Source: SKLM01 sp041687115 (lineage in GTDB: Bacteria > Chloroflexota > Anaerolineae > B4-G1). From it: a stretch of 45,169 nucleotides of DNA. Position numbers and translations under genes: made by a program. Location of the stretch: contig JAWLCP010000013.1 of NCBI GenBank assembly GCA_041687115.1, positions 1-45,169 of the forward strand, in the 5' to 3' direction. The notes beneath the pieces are model-generated. The model saw only the letters and a list, made by a program, of their open reading frames with translations, made no database searches and was not told where the DNA came from. Positions 24,543 to 31,252 of this stretch are shown here, piece after piece (within the stretch, counting starts at the first letter, position 1; each line of letters begins with the position of its first letter).

Positions 24543-26036
24543 ATGGAATCCTACAAGTACTTGATTATCGGTGGCGGCCTGGCCGGCGGGAGGGCCGTCG
24601 ACGGAATCCGCCAGGTCGACCCGCAGGGATCTGTGGCCCTGGTGACACAGGAGCCGCACCTGCCGTATGAGCGCCCTCCGCTGTCGAAGGAGTATCTGCG
24701 AGGGGAGGTGGGCCTGGATCGCGTCTACGTAGAGGCCGCGGATACGTATGTCGATCGGGATGTCGACGTCCTGACCGGCGTGCGCGCCACCAGGCTCGAC
24801 CCCGACGGTCGCACGGTGACCCTCGACGATGGTCGAACCCTGACCTATGAGAGGCTGTTGTTGGCGACCGGAGGGCGTGCCTGGCGCCTTCCCATCCCCG
24901 GCGCCGATCTGAAGAACGTCTTCACCTTGCGGACCATCGAGGACTCCGACGCCATCCGCCGCGCCGCGGGGGATGGCGCCCACGCGTTGGTCATGGGGGG
25001 GAGCTTCATCGGCTCGGAGGTGGCGGCGTCGCTTCGACAGCTGGGCACTCAGGTGACCATGATCTTCCCCGAGTCGCGGCTGCTGGAGCGCATCGTGCCC
25101 GTGGAGGTGAGCAACCTGTTGTTCGCCGTCTTCCGGGACGAGGGAATCGACGTTTTCCCCAACATCGTTTCCGAAGGGCTCCACGGCGACGGGGAGGTGG
25201 AGCGGGCGGCGCTCAACAACGGCCGGGCCGTCGACGTCGACCTGGTGGTGATGGGGGTCGGCATCAGGCTCAACACGGAGCTGGCGGACGACGCGGGCCT
25301 GGAGCGAAACGAACAGGGTGCCCTGATCGTGGATCAATATCTGCGCACCAGCGATCCCAACATCTACGCGGCGGGCGACATCGCTGCCTGGCCCGATCCC
25401 ACCTTCGACGAGAGGCTGCGCGTCGAGCACTGGGACGTCGCCCGGCGCCAGGGGAGGCGCGCGGGACGAAACATGGCTGGAGAGGAGAAGGCCTACGCAG
25501 CCTTGCCCTACTTCTTCTCTGACCTCTTCGACCTCAGCTTCGAGGTGTGGGGCAATCTGTCGTCGTGGGACCGGACCGTCCTGCGCGGCTCTCTGGAGCA
25601 GGGGAGCTTCGCCTACTACTACTTCGACCAGGATCGCCTGGTCGGGGTGCTCTCCATGGCCCGCCCCTCCTCCGAACGGGGCCCCATGCAGGATCTGGTC
25701 AAGGCCCGACCGACGCTTGACCAGGTTGCGGAGCAGCTCCGCGACGAGGCTGTGAGCCTCGAAATGGTGGTCGGAGGCAGGGAGGCGCCCCGTGAGGACC
25801 CGGCCGGACCGGCCTTGAGCTTCGAGAAGGACATCCGTCCCTGGTTCCGTGAGAAGGATGTGGAGGAGATGAAGAGGGTCTCGGGCTTCGATCTGTCGCA
25901 CTACGAGGACGTCCGGGATCGTGCTGAGTCGATCTATGCCCGCCTCGACGATGGGACGATGCCCTGCGACGAGCCCTGGCCCGCAGGGCAAGTCGAAGTG
26001 TTCCGGCGCTGGATAGATCAGGGTAAGAGGCCCTGA
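24543..26036 (+). CDS. Ferredoxin-reductase-like FAD oxidoreductase with an extra C-terminal DGTMPCD domain
   Basis: A 497-residue flavoprotein. Residues about 5-320 form the FAD/NAD(P) pyridine nucleotide-disulfide fold (IIGGGLAGGRAVDGIR, then MGGSFIGSEVAASLRQLG and IYAAGDIAAW). Residues about 330-410 match the reductase C-terminal domain of the rubredoxin/ferredoxin reductase type. The last 75 residues are an additional module: SFEKDIRPWFREKDVEEM, FDLSHYEDVRDRAESIYARL, DGTMPCDEPWP, VFRRWIDQG. I associate this layout with small standalone or fused modules, but I do not know its role; the single Cys could bind a cofactor or metal. The start is ATG 24543, preceded by AAGGAGA. It is monocistronic and converges with the sugar transporter genes. 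Confidence 0.85.
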   Translation: MESYKYLIIGGGLAGGRAVDGIRQVDPQGSVALVTQEPHLPYERPPLSKEYLRGEVGLDRVYVEAADTYVDRDVDVLTGVRATRLDPDGRTVTLDDGRTLTYERLLLATGGRAWRLPIPGADLKNVFTLRTIEDSDAIRRAAGDGAHALVMGGSFIGSEVAASLRQLGTQVTMIFPESRLLERIVPVEVSNLLFAVFRDEGIDVFPNIVSEGLHGDGEVERAALNNGRAVDVDLVVMGVGIRLNTELADDAGLERNEQGALIVDQYLRTSDPNIYAAGDIAAWPDPTFDERLRVEHWDVARRQGRRAGRNMAGEEKAYAALPYFFSDLFDLSFEVWGNLSSWDRTVLRGSLEQGSFAYYYFDQDRLVGVLSMARPSSERGPMQDLVKARPTLDQVAEQLRDEAVSLEMVVGGREAPREDPAGPALSFEKDIRPWFREKDVEEMKRVSGFDLSHYEDVRDRAESIYARLDDGTMPCDEPWPAGQVEVFRRWIDQGKRP

Positions 26037-26105
26037 GCTCGGCTGTCAGCCTGCTACCTCTGGGACCAAGGGTTGCTGCTTGGCCTGGATCGTCAAGGTC
26101 CGGGC

Positions 26106-26966
26106 CTACCCTTTCACCGAGCCAGCCAGGATGCCGCGCACGAAGTATCGCTGCATGGAGAAGAAGACGATCAGGGGCAGGATCATCGAGATGAACGCCG
26201 CCGCCGGAAGCAGGTGCCAATCAGCCCCGAGCGAGTTCACCAGACCCGCCACGCGTACCGTCAGCGGCGCCACGCTGGGGTGTCCGCCCAGGTAGATCAA
26301 CGCCACCAACAGATCGTTCCACACCCACAGGAACTGGAAGATGGCCAGAGAAGCGAGCGCCGGCACCGAAAGCGGCAGGGCCAGCCGGAAGAAGGCGGTC
26401 ACGTACGAGGCACCGTCCAGGAAGGCCGACTCAAACAGGTCCTTCGGTAGCGATCCAAAGAAATTGCGCAGCAAATAGATGGCAAACGGCAGCCCGTAGC
26501 CCGTATGCGCGAGCCAGATGGCGACGAAGGTCCCGGTCAGCCCCAGTCTGGTGAACATCGAGTAGACGGGAACGAACGTCATCTGCAAGGGGACCACCAG
26601 CAATCCCACCACGATCGCGAACACGACCTGCCGTCCCCGGAACTTCATCCACGCGAACGCGTAGGCCGCGAAGGCAGCGATCAGAATCGGCAGGATCGTG
26701 GCCGGAATGGAGATCATCAGGCTGTTGCGGAAGGACCGCGCCAGTCCCTCCGTGGATAGAACCGTCTCGTAGTTCTCAAGCGTCCACTGCGTGAAATCGA
26801 ACGGGGTCCTAAATACGCTCCACCACCCGCTCGACTTGATTGCCTGCGGAGGGCGGAGGGAGTTGATGAGCACGCCCATCGACGGCAAGGTCCAGATGAA
26901 CGCGATGGTAACGACGGCGACGTGCACCGGGAAACTGGATAGAGCATTGGAGGCTTTCTGCTTCAC
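26106..26966 (-). CDS. Carbohydrate ABC transporter permease, MalG type
   Basis: The second membrane subunit of a CUT1-type sugar importer, 286 residues with six membrane helices. The cytoplasmic EAA loop reads DLFESAFLDGASYVTAFFRL with PLSVPAL following, where it would contact the ATPase. The C-terminal QRYFVRGILAGSVKG is a standard MalG ending. The start is GTG 26966, overlapping the upstream permease stop (GTGA, 26963-26966) with GGAGG in front. It is the last gene of the unit; no ATPase gene follows, and the DNA runs into the convergent FAD reductase gene after 69 nt. Confidence 0.94.
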   Translation of the reverse strand: MKQKASNALSSFPVHVAVVTIAFIWTLPSMGVLINSLRPPQAIKSSGWWSVFRTPFDFTQWTLENYETVLSTEGLARSFRNSLMISIPATILPILIAAFAAYAFAWMKFRGRQVVFAIVVGLLVVPLQMTFVPVYSMFTRLGLTGTFVAIWLAHTGYGLPFAIYLLRNFFGSLPKDLFESAFLDGASYVTAFFRLALPLSVPALASLAIFQFLWVWNDLLVALIYLGGHPSVAPLTVRVAGLVNSLGADWHLLPAAAFISMILPLIVFFSMQRYFVRGILAGSVKG

Positions 26967-27829
26967 CGTCTCTCCTCCTGTATCTGGAACCGACGAATGT
27001 TGACCAGCATGACGGGTACGATCACGGCCAGCAGAATCACCGATATCGCGCTGGCTCGACCATTTTGCCGGTTGGTGTAGAGCTCTTTGTACATCTGGTT
27101 CGCAATCACGTTCGTCCTGTATCGCCCCGCTGTCATAACGTAAACCAGGTCGAAGACCTTCAGCACGTTGATGACCATCGTCGTTGCCACGACCGCGATC
27201 GTCGAGCTGATCATGGGAATTGTCACCTGCCAGAAGATCTGCCAGCCACTGGCTCCGTCCATGCGTGCCGCGTCGATGATCTCATCCGGGATACCTTTGA
27301 CCGCCGCCGAGAGGATGGTCATCGCGAAACCAGTCCAGATCCAGATACCGGTCGCGATCAGCGCGTAGGTCGCTATGTCGGAGTTGACGAGCCAGCCGAT
27401 CCGGTCCATATCTGGGAAGAGGGTCGTCAGGATAGCGTTCAACAGGCCCACGTTGGGATTATAGTCATAGATGAACTTCCAGATGACGCCCGCCCCTACG
27501 AAGGAGATCGCCTGGGGCAGGAAGACTAGCGCCTTGGCCAGCGACTCATACTTCACTTTGTCCACCAACACGGCAATCACCAAACCGCCCGCCACCGTGA
27601 ATATCGTGAACAGGATGAGCCACGTGAGGTTGTTTCTGAACGAAATCCGCATCTCTTCGGCGGTGAAGGCGAATTCGTAGTTCCGTAGCCCCACAAACTC
27701 CTCCGATCTGGCGTCCATCAGGCTGCGGCGAAACGTGTCGAGCGATGGGTAGACCAGAAAAGCGACTAGAAGCAGCAACGCTGGCCCGATATACAGCCAG
27801 GGACGAATGCCTCCCCTTTTCTGCAGCAC
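26963..27829 (-). CDS. Carbohydrate ABC transporter permease, MalF type
   Basis: The first membrane subunit of the sugar importer, 288 residues with six membrane segments starting with WLYIGPALLLLVAFLVYP. The EAA loop is DEIIDAARMDGASGWQIFWQ. The GTG at 27829 is chosen because AAGGAGG lies 6 nt upstream; the longer frame to 27874 would begin inside the hairpin at 27863-27893 and adds residues unlike the family. It lies between the binding protein and the MalG-type gene. The perfect hairpin just upstream probably lowers or protects the transcript so that binding protein exceeds permease. Confidence 0.94.
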   Translation of the reverse strand: MLQKRGGIRPWLYIGPALLLLVAFLVYPSLDTFRRSLMDARSEEFVGLRNYEFAFTAEEMRISFRNNLTWLILFTIFTVAGGLVIAVLVDKVKYESLAKALVFLPQAISFVGAGVIWKFIYDYNPNVGLLNAILTTLFPDMDRIGWLVNSDIATYALIATGIWIWTGFAMTILSAAVKGIPDEIIDAARMDGASGWQIFWQVTIPMISSTIAVVATTMVINVLKVFDLVYVMTAGRYRTNVIANQMYKELYTNRQNGRASAISVILLAVIVPVMLVNIRRFQIQEERR

Positions 27830-27862
27830 GATGATCCTCCTTGTACCGTCTTCGCTGGGTCT

Positions 27863-27893
27863 GGGGCACCCCACGGATCCAGTGGGGTGCCCC
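27863..27893 (-). other. Intercistronic hairpin between binding-protein and permease genes
   Basis: A perfect 12-bp inverted repeat (GGGGCACCCCAC, 27863-27874, and GTGGGGTGCCCC, 27882-27893) with a 7-nt loop. No U-run follows on the minus strand, so partial termination or 3' protection of the binding-protein mRNA is more likely than full termination. Such structures are common at this place in sugar ABC operons. Confidence 0.7.
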
Positions 27894-27927
27894 GACTAGA
27901 GCACAGCCAGATTGATCTTATGGCAGT

Positions 27928-29355
27928 CTACTCGTAAGCTTCTTGTGCGGTCGCCTCGATGTCCTCAAGAATCTGGTCCAGATTGTCAGGGTTCTCGATG
28001 TACTTGAGCACGCCGGCCCAGAAGGCGTCGTTGACCGCGGACGGCATCAGGTCGGAAGCGTCGAAGCGTACTACGTCCGCAGTGGTCAGCAGTTCAGCGG
28101 CTTGACTAATGAGCGGATCCGGATACACGTCCGCGCTGACGTTCCTGTTGGGCGAGATGAAGCCGCCGCGCTCCGCCCAGATCGTCTGTGCCTCCGCCGA
28201 GGCCAGCCACTCCACCAGCGATCGAGCCGCCGGCGTGTCGTTGAACATGCCGAATAGGTCCCCTGCGCTCAGCACCGGGGTGCCGTACTCCTCGTCGATG
28301 GGCGGGAAGCCGAAGTAGTCGTAGTCCTCCCGTGCCTCGAGATCGGGGAACTGATCCGTGATGAACCCCTCAATGAACGTGGCCTGTCGGTGCATGTAGC
28401 AGCCTGGCGGATCTGCGAACATGGGATAGACCGATTCGCTGAATTCGGTCGCCAGCACACCCGTCGTGCCGCCGTTGACGTAGTCGTCGTTGGTCACGAT
28501 CTGGCCCCACGTTTCCCAGGCGTTTTTGACCGCGGGGTCGGTCCAGGGGATCTCGTGCCTGCGCCACTGGTCGTAGACATCGGGGCCAGCGGTGCGCAGC
28601 ATAATGTCCTCAATCCAGTCGGTGCCCGGCCAGCCGCTGGCCGCTCCGCTCTCCAGCCCGATGCACCAGGGCGTGTTGCCGTCTTCGACGATCTGATCGG
28701 AGAGCGACATCATGGCGTCCCACGACTCGGGGATCTCGTACCCGGCCTCCTCAAATTCCGGTGGGCTGTACCAGACGAGGCTCTTGACCGCCGCCTTCGT
28801 GAACAGCCCATACAGGCCGCCCTCGTGACTAGCCAACTCCAGCCAGGACTCGTCATAAGCTTCGCGCAAGGCGTCCATGTCCATGAAGGTGCTTAGGTCC
28901 ACGAGATCGCCTTCCGCGGCGTACTGCTGGAGCACCGCTGGGCCTGGTAGGCCGGCGATGTCGGGCGGGTTGCCGCCCTCGACGCGGGTAGCCAGCACGG
29001 CGTTCAGGTCGCGGGTGCCCTCGTATTCGACGGTGGCCCCGGTCTCTTCCTCCCAGGGCTCGACCATGGCCATAAAGCTCTCTTGCTCATCGCCGCCCCA
29101 CACGGCAATGACGCTGACGGTTTCGCCTTCCAGGGGCTTCTCTGGCTCTTCTGTGGGTTCCTCGGTCGGTTCCTCAGTAGGCTCTTCAACCGGTTCCTCA
29201 GTAGGTTCTTCAATCGGTTCCTCAGTAGGCTCTTCAATCGGCTCTTCTGGCTCCGGCAGCTCCTCCGGCGGAGCACACGAAGCGCCCACCATGGCGGTAA
29301 CGATCAGTAGCACGACAACGATCCCAGTCGTCGCTCTCATTGTTCTCTTTAGCAT
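27928..29355 (-). CDS. Extracellular solute-binding lipoprotein of a CUT1 sugar ABC transporter
   Basis: A 475-residue binding protein. The signal peptide ends in lipobox GASC (Cys27). A Pro/Glu/Thr linker of about 40 residues built from EEPT/EEPI tetrads follows, then a family 1 binding domain (AVWGGDEQESFMAMVEPWEEETG, GNPPDIAGLPGP, ISPNRNV) like those for oligosaccharides or alpha-glucosides. The ATG at 29355 has AAGGAGG 7 nt upstream; the longer frame to 29460 lacks a suitable ribosome site and is not signal-like. The linker is coded by 24-bp tandem repeats (29167-29238). Transcription should start about 29512 under phased promoter copy B, leaving a leader of about 157 nt. The ATPase is missing from the unit. 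Confidence 0.93.
   Translation of the reverse strand: MLKRTMRATTGIVVVLLIVTAMVGASCAPPEELPEPEEPIEEPTEEPIEEPTEEPVEEPTEEPTEEPTEEPEKPLEGETVSVIAVWGGDEQESFMAMVEPWEEETGATVEYEGTRDLNAVLATRVEGGNPPDIAGLPGPAVLQQYAAEGDLVDLSTFMDMDALREAYDESWLELASHEGGLYGLFTKAAVKSLVWYSPPEFEEAGYEIPESWDAMMSLSDQIVEDGNTPWCIGLESGAASGWPGTDWIEDIMLRTAGPDVYDQWRRHEIPWTDPAVKNAWETWGQIVTNDDYVNGGTTGVLATEFSESVYPMFADPPGCYMHRQATFIEGFITDQFPDLEAREDYDYFGFPPIDEEYGTPVLSAGDLFGMFNDTPAARSLVEWLASAEAQTIWAERGGFISPNRNVSADVYPDPLISQAAELLTTADVVRFDASDLMPSAVNDAFWAGVLKYIENPDNLDQILEDIEATAQEAYE
29167..29238 (-). repeat. Three 24-bp tandem repeats coding the binding-protein linker
   Basis: Units at 29167-29190, 29191-29214 and 29215-29238 differ by only one or two bases, and degenerate 12-bp half-units flank them. 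Each unit codes eight residues of the EEP(T/I) linker. The period preserves the reading frame, so slippage would change linker length without breaking the gene. Confidence 0.85.
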
Positions 29356-29518
29356 TGCTTGTCCTCCTTCAAATTGCTCTTCTCGATTTCCCTGCGTATC
29401 CGAGCCCAACCCTGGTTCCCCAGGGCCCAGCTCGGTGCTGGAATGTCGCGGGCCATTCACTCAGCTCGGGTTCCTTCACCTCCTTATGGGCTATGAAACG
29501 CAACGCGACTCTGGGAAT

Positions 29519-29605
29519 ATGTTACCATACTTCCAGGGGACCATGGGTCGGGATGGGTTGGCGTTTCGGTTGGACTTCGTTGGGAAAGGTTGGAGTTTGG
29601 TTGGA
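29519..29605 (-). promoter_or_regulatory. Phased TCCAAC-box promoter, copy B (sugar ABC operon)
   Basis: On the minus strand the boxes start at 29605 (TCCAAC), 29594 (TCCAAC), 29584 (CCCAAC), 29574 (TCCAAC) and 29562 (GCCAAC): spacings 11, 10, 10 and 12. The -10 TAACAT starts at 29524, 38 nt after the start of box 5, with TGG before it. No -35 is recognisable. The geometry is identical to copies A and C. It faces the binding-protein gene at 29355. Confidence 0.7.
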
Positions 29606-29646
29606 CGGCCTGTGTCTGCATTTCTAGAAACGATTCACTCGCCTAT

Positions 29647-29702
29647 GCTGAATGACAATCCAGTAACGAAACACACGTCGGCTCCTGCTGGATGACAACC
29701 CA
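29647..29702. repeat. Pair of 16-bp direct repeats between the divergent promoters
   Basis: GCTGAATGACAATCCA (29647-29662) and GCTGGATGACAACCCA (29687-29702) match at 14 of 16 positions, 40 bp apart, about four helical turns. They lie midway between the outermost boxes of promoter copies B and C. They could be a second operator pair or the remains of a duplication. Confidence 0.5.
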
Positions 29703-29707
29703 CGGCC

Positions 29708-29794
29708 GCCAACGCAATTCCAACTATTTCCAACGCAGGCCAAAGGGAACTCCCACCTATCTCGTACCTAGCGGCCCGCATTATGTGGTAAAAT
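29708..29794 (+). promoter_or_regulatory. Phased TCCAAC-box promoter, copy C (DUF2267 operon)
   Basis: Boxes start at 29708 (GCCAAC), 29719 (TCCAAC), 29729 (TCCAAC), 29739 (GCCAAA) and 29751 (TCCCAC), with spacings 11, 10, 10 and 12. The -10 TAAAAT starts at 29789, 38 nt after the start of box 5, preceded by TGG. No -35 is seen. Transcription would start near 29801 and lead into the DUF2267 gene at 29863. Confidence 0.7.
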
Positions 29795-29862
29795 ACAATT
29801 AAAAATGCCATTGGCACAGCTGGAGGCCGATTAAGAAGGTATGCAGCGCGCAGGAGGACACC

Positions 29863-30264
29863 ATGCAATATGATGAGTTCGTCGGACAGGTGCACAATCG
29901 AGCTCGACTCCCGTCTCGTGGTGACGCGGTGCGGGCCATTCAGGCTACCCTGGAGACCCTCGCCGAGCGTATTACCCCCGAGGAGGCTGACGATTTAGCA
30001 GCACAGTTGCCTCCGGAGCTCGGGTCCTTCCTGCGAGACGTAGGAACGACCGAGCCCTTCTCGGTAGATGATTTCTTTCTCCGGGTGGCGGCCAAGGAGA
30101 CCGCTGACCCGCCGGACGCAGCCCATCACGCGCGTGCCGTCATCGCGGTACTTCAGCAGGCCGTCGCGACCGGGGAGCTGGAGGATGTTCGTGCCCAGCT
30201 CCCGGAGACCTACACGCCCCTGTTCGAGGCCGGTAGTGAAGGGGAGACGGACATCAAGGTTTGA
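29863..30264 (+). CDS. DUF2267 domain protein
   Basis: A 133-residue, acidic cytoplasmic protein that matches the DUF2267 pattern: MQYDEFVGQVHNRARL, then AVRAIQATLETLAERITPEEADDLAAQLP and FLRDVG, with a second helical half (FFLRVA, AVIAVLQQAV, VRAQLPETYTPLF). The family consists of two small four-helix units and has no established biochemical role; it is frequent in stress or dormancy gene sets. The ATG at 29863 follows GGAGG. It is the first gene under promoter copy C. Two beta-sandwich proteins, Lon and UspA follow on the same strand with gaps of 139, 204 and 103 nt and one 4-nt overlap. Confidence 0.88.
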   Translation: MQYDEFVGQVHNRARLPSRGDAVRAIQATLETLAERITPEEADDLAAQLPPELGSFLRDVGTTEPFSVDDFFLRVAAKETADPPDAAHHARAVIAVLQQAVATGELEDVRAQLPETYTPLFEAGSEGETDIKV

Positions 30265-30403
30265 GCTCATTCCCTGAGCTATGCCCGGGACAGGACTGAG
30301 CCTATAGGGCCGTTCGAGTGACCGATGGTCGATCACATGAACCAGGGCGCGGTCCGTGCGAAGACAGAGTTGGCTGACAGGTAACCCAAGGAGAGGAGGC
30401 ACT

Positions 30404-31048
30404 ATGGCGATTAAGTATCCGCTTGAGTATGAATTCACCCCGAAGAGCGTCGACGCGGGGAGGCACTGGGTGACGTTGAGCCTGAAGAATATCGGCACTC
30501 AGGACCTGACGGGTCTGGACGTGAGTCTGAACTCGCTCGACGCATACAGCATCAGTGTGTTGGGGACCGGAAGCTACATCTCTGTCCTGAAACCGGACGA
30601 GAGGCGAGAGCTTCCCTTTCAGGTATCGGCGAACAGGACGGGGAGTCTCTATATCACCATCGACGGTTGGGAGGATGGGGAACGGTTCCACTGGGAGTCC
30701 CCCGGCATGCCGGTGACTGTCGGTGCGGAGGTGGCAGAGCTGGTCAGCCTTTTCGCAATGACGGAGCCGTACTCCGTCGTCGGAGAGCAGATACGCTGCG
30801 AGGCCACAATTCGCGGTTTGAGCCAGAGCGATGGGCTCAAGCTCGAGTTCTGGGCCGACATGCCTGGTGGCGAGTTTGAGGAGCTGGCCATCGTGGAGAC
30901 CAAGGCCCTCAGCCCGGGCGAGGAGGCAACCTATTCCGCCGAGATCGCCCCCGAGGAGGATGGCCTCTATACGATCTACGCGTATCTCTACGATGGCGTC
31001 CGCCGAATAGGACGCGAGGTGGAGTACGTGTATGTGCGGGAGGCGTAG
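30404..31048 (+). CDS. Two-domain beta-sandwich (Ig-like) protein, paralogue 1 of 3
   Basis: A 214-residue protein without signal peptide or membrane segment, so presumably cytoplasmic. The N-terminal half (residues about 1-110) reads like a CARDB/Ig-type beta-sandwich: VTLSLKNIGTQDLTGLDVSL, then RFHWESPGMPVTVG. The second half (about 112-212) is another: EPYSVVGEQIRCEATIRGL, LKLEFWADMPGG, ALSPGEEATYSAEI and YAYLYDGVRRIGREVEYVYV. Genes at 31253 and 36461 encode paralogues with the same order of motifs. Such folds usually mediate binding; I know no named family and assign no function. The ATG at 30404 has GGAGG upstream. It lies in the DUF2267-Lon-Usp unit. Confidence 0.8.
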   Translation: MAIKYPLEYEFTPKSVDAGRHWVTLSLKNIGTQDLTGLDVSLNSLDAYSISVLGTGSYISVLKPDERRELPFQVSANRTGSLYITIDGWEDGERFHWESPGMPVTVGAEVAELVSLFAMTEPYSVVGEQIRCEATIRGLSQSDGLKLEFWADMPGGEFEELAIVETKALSPGEEATYSAEIAPEEDGLYTIYAYLYDGVRRIGREVEYVYVREA

Positions 31049-31052
31049 GCCA

Positions 31053-31119
31053 GACCAGGTAGATCCAGACCTCGCTCGATTTGGATCGCCCGATCCAGAG
31101 AAAAAGCGAGGATCTGGTC
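31053..31119 (+). other. Structured intercistronic RNA between two beta-sandwich genes
   Basis: A nested set of inverted repeats. The inner hairpin is TGGATCG (31082-31088) with CGATCCA (31091-31097). The middle stem is CCTCGCT (31070-31076) with AGCGAGG (31105-31111). An outer GACCAG (31053-31058) pairs with CTGGTC (31114-31119). No U-run follows, so an RNA-processing or stability element, or a regulator site, is more likely than a terminator. Confidence 0.5.
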
Positions 31120-31252
31120 ATTCCGGTCGGAGCCTTGTTGGATCTGCTCCGAAAGAGGACTATACGTAGTCTGAGGCCCGCGCCCTGGTTCGTGTGATCG
31201 AAACACAACGTGGCAAGTCCTTGCCAATGACGTGCAGACTGGAGAGGGAGAA

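Larger units (their letters stand above)
29356..29862. other. Divergent intergenic region (507 bp) between sugar transporter and DUF2267 operon
   Basis: The longest stretch without a gene. It holds two phased TCCAAC promoters pointing outward (copy B minus, copy C plus), whose first boxes are about 100 bp apart. Between them is a near-exact 16-bp direct repeat (29647-29662 and 29687-29702, 40-bp period). The minus-strand leader contains an unused AAGGAGG (29486-29479 area) more than 100 nt before the real start. I see no tRNA, riboswitch or convincing small ORF. Confidence 0.6.

Noticed and set aside
21048..25991. Long antisense frames, for example on the minus strand at 21048-22910 and 24495-25991
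   Set aside because: They lie fully opposite clearly conserved genes (methyltransferase, sugar dehydrogenase, FAD reductase), are low-complexity or R/H/D-biased, and are expected in GC-rich DNA.
27830..27874. Longer MalF-type start at 27874
   Set aside because: It would start inside the intercistronic hairpin and has no ribosome site; GTG 27829 follows AAGGAGG.
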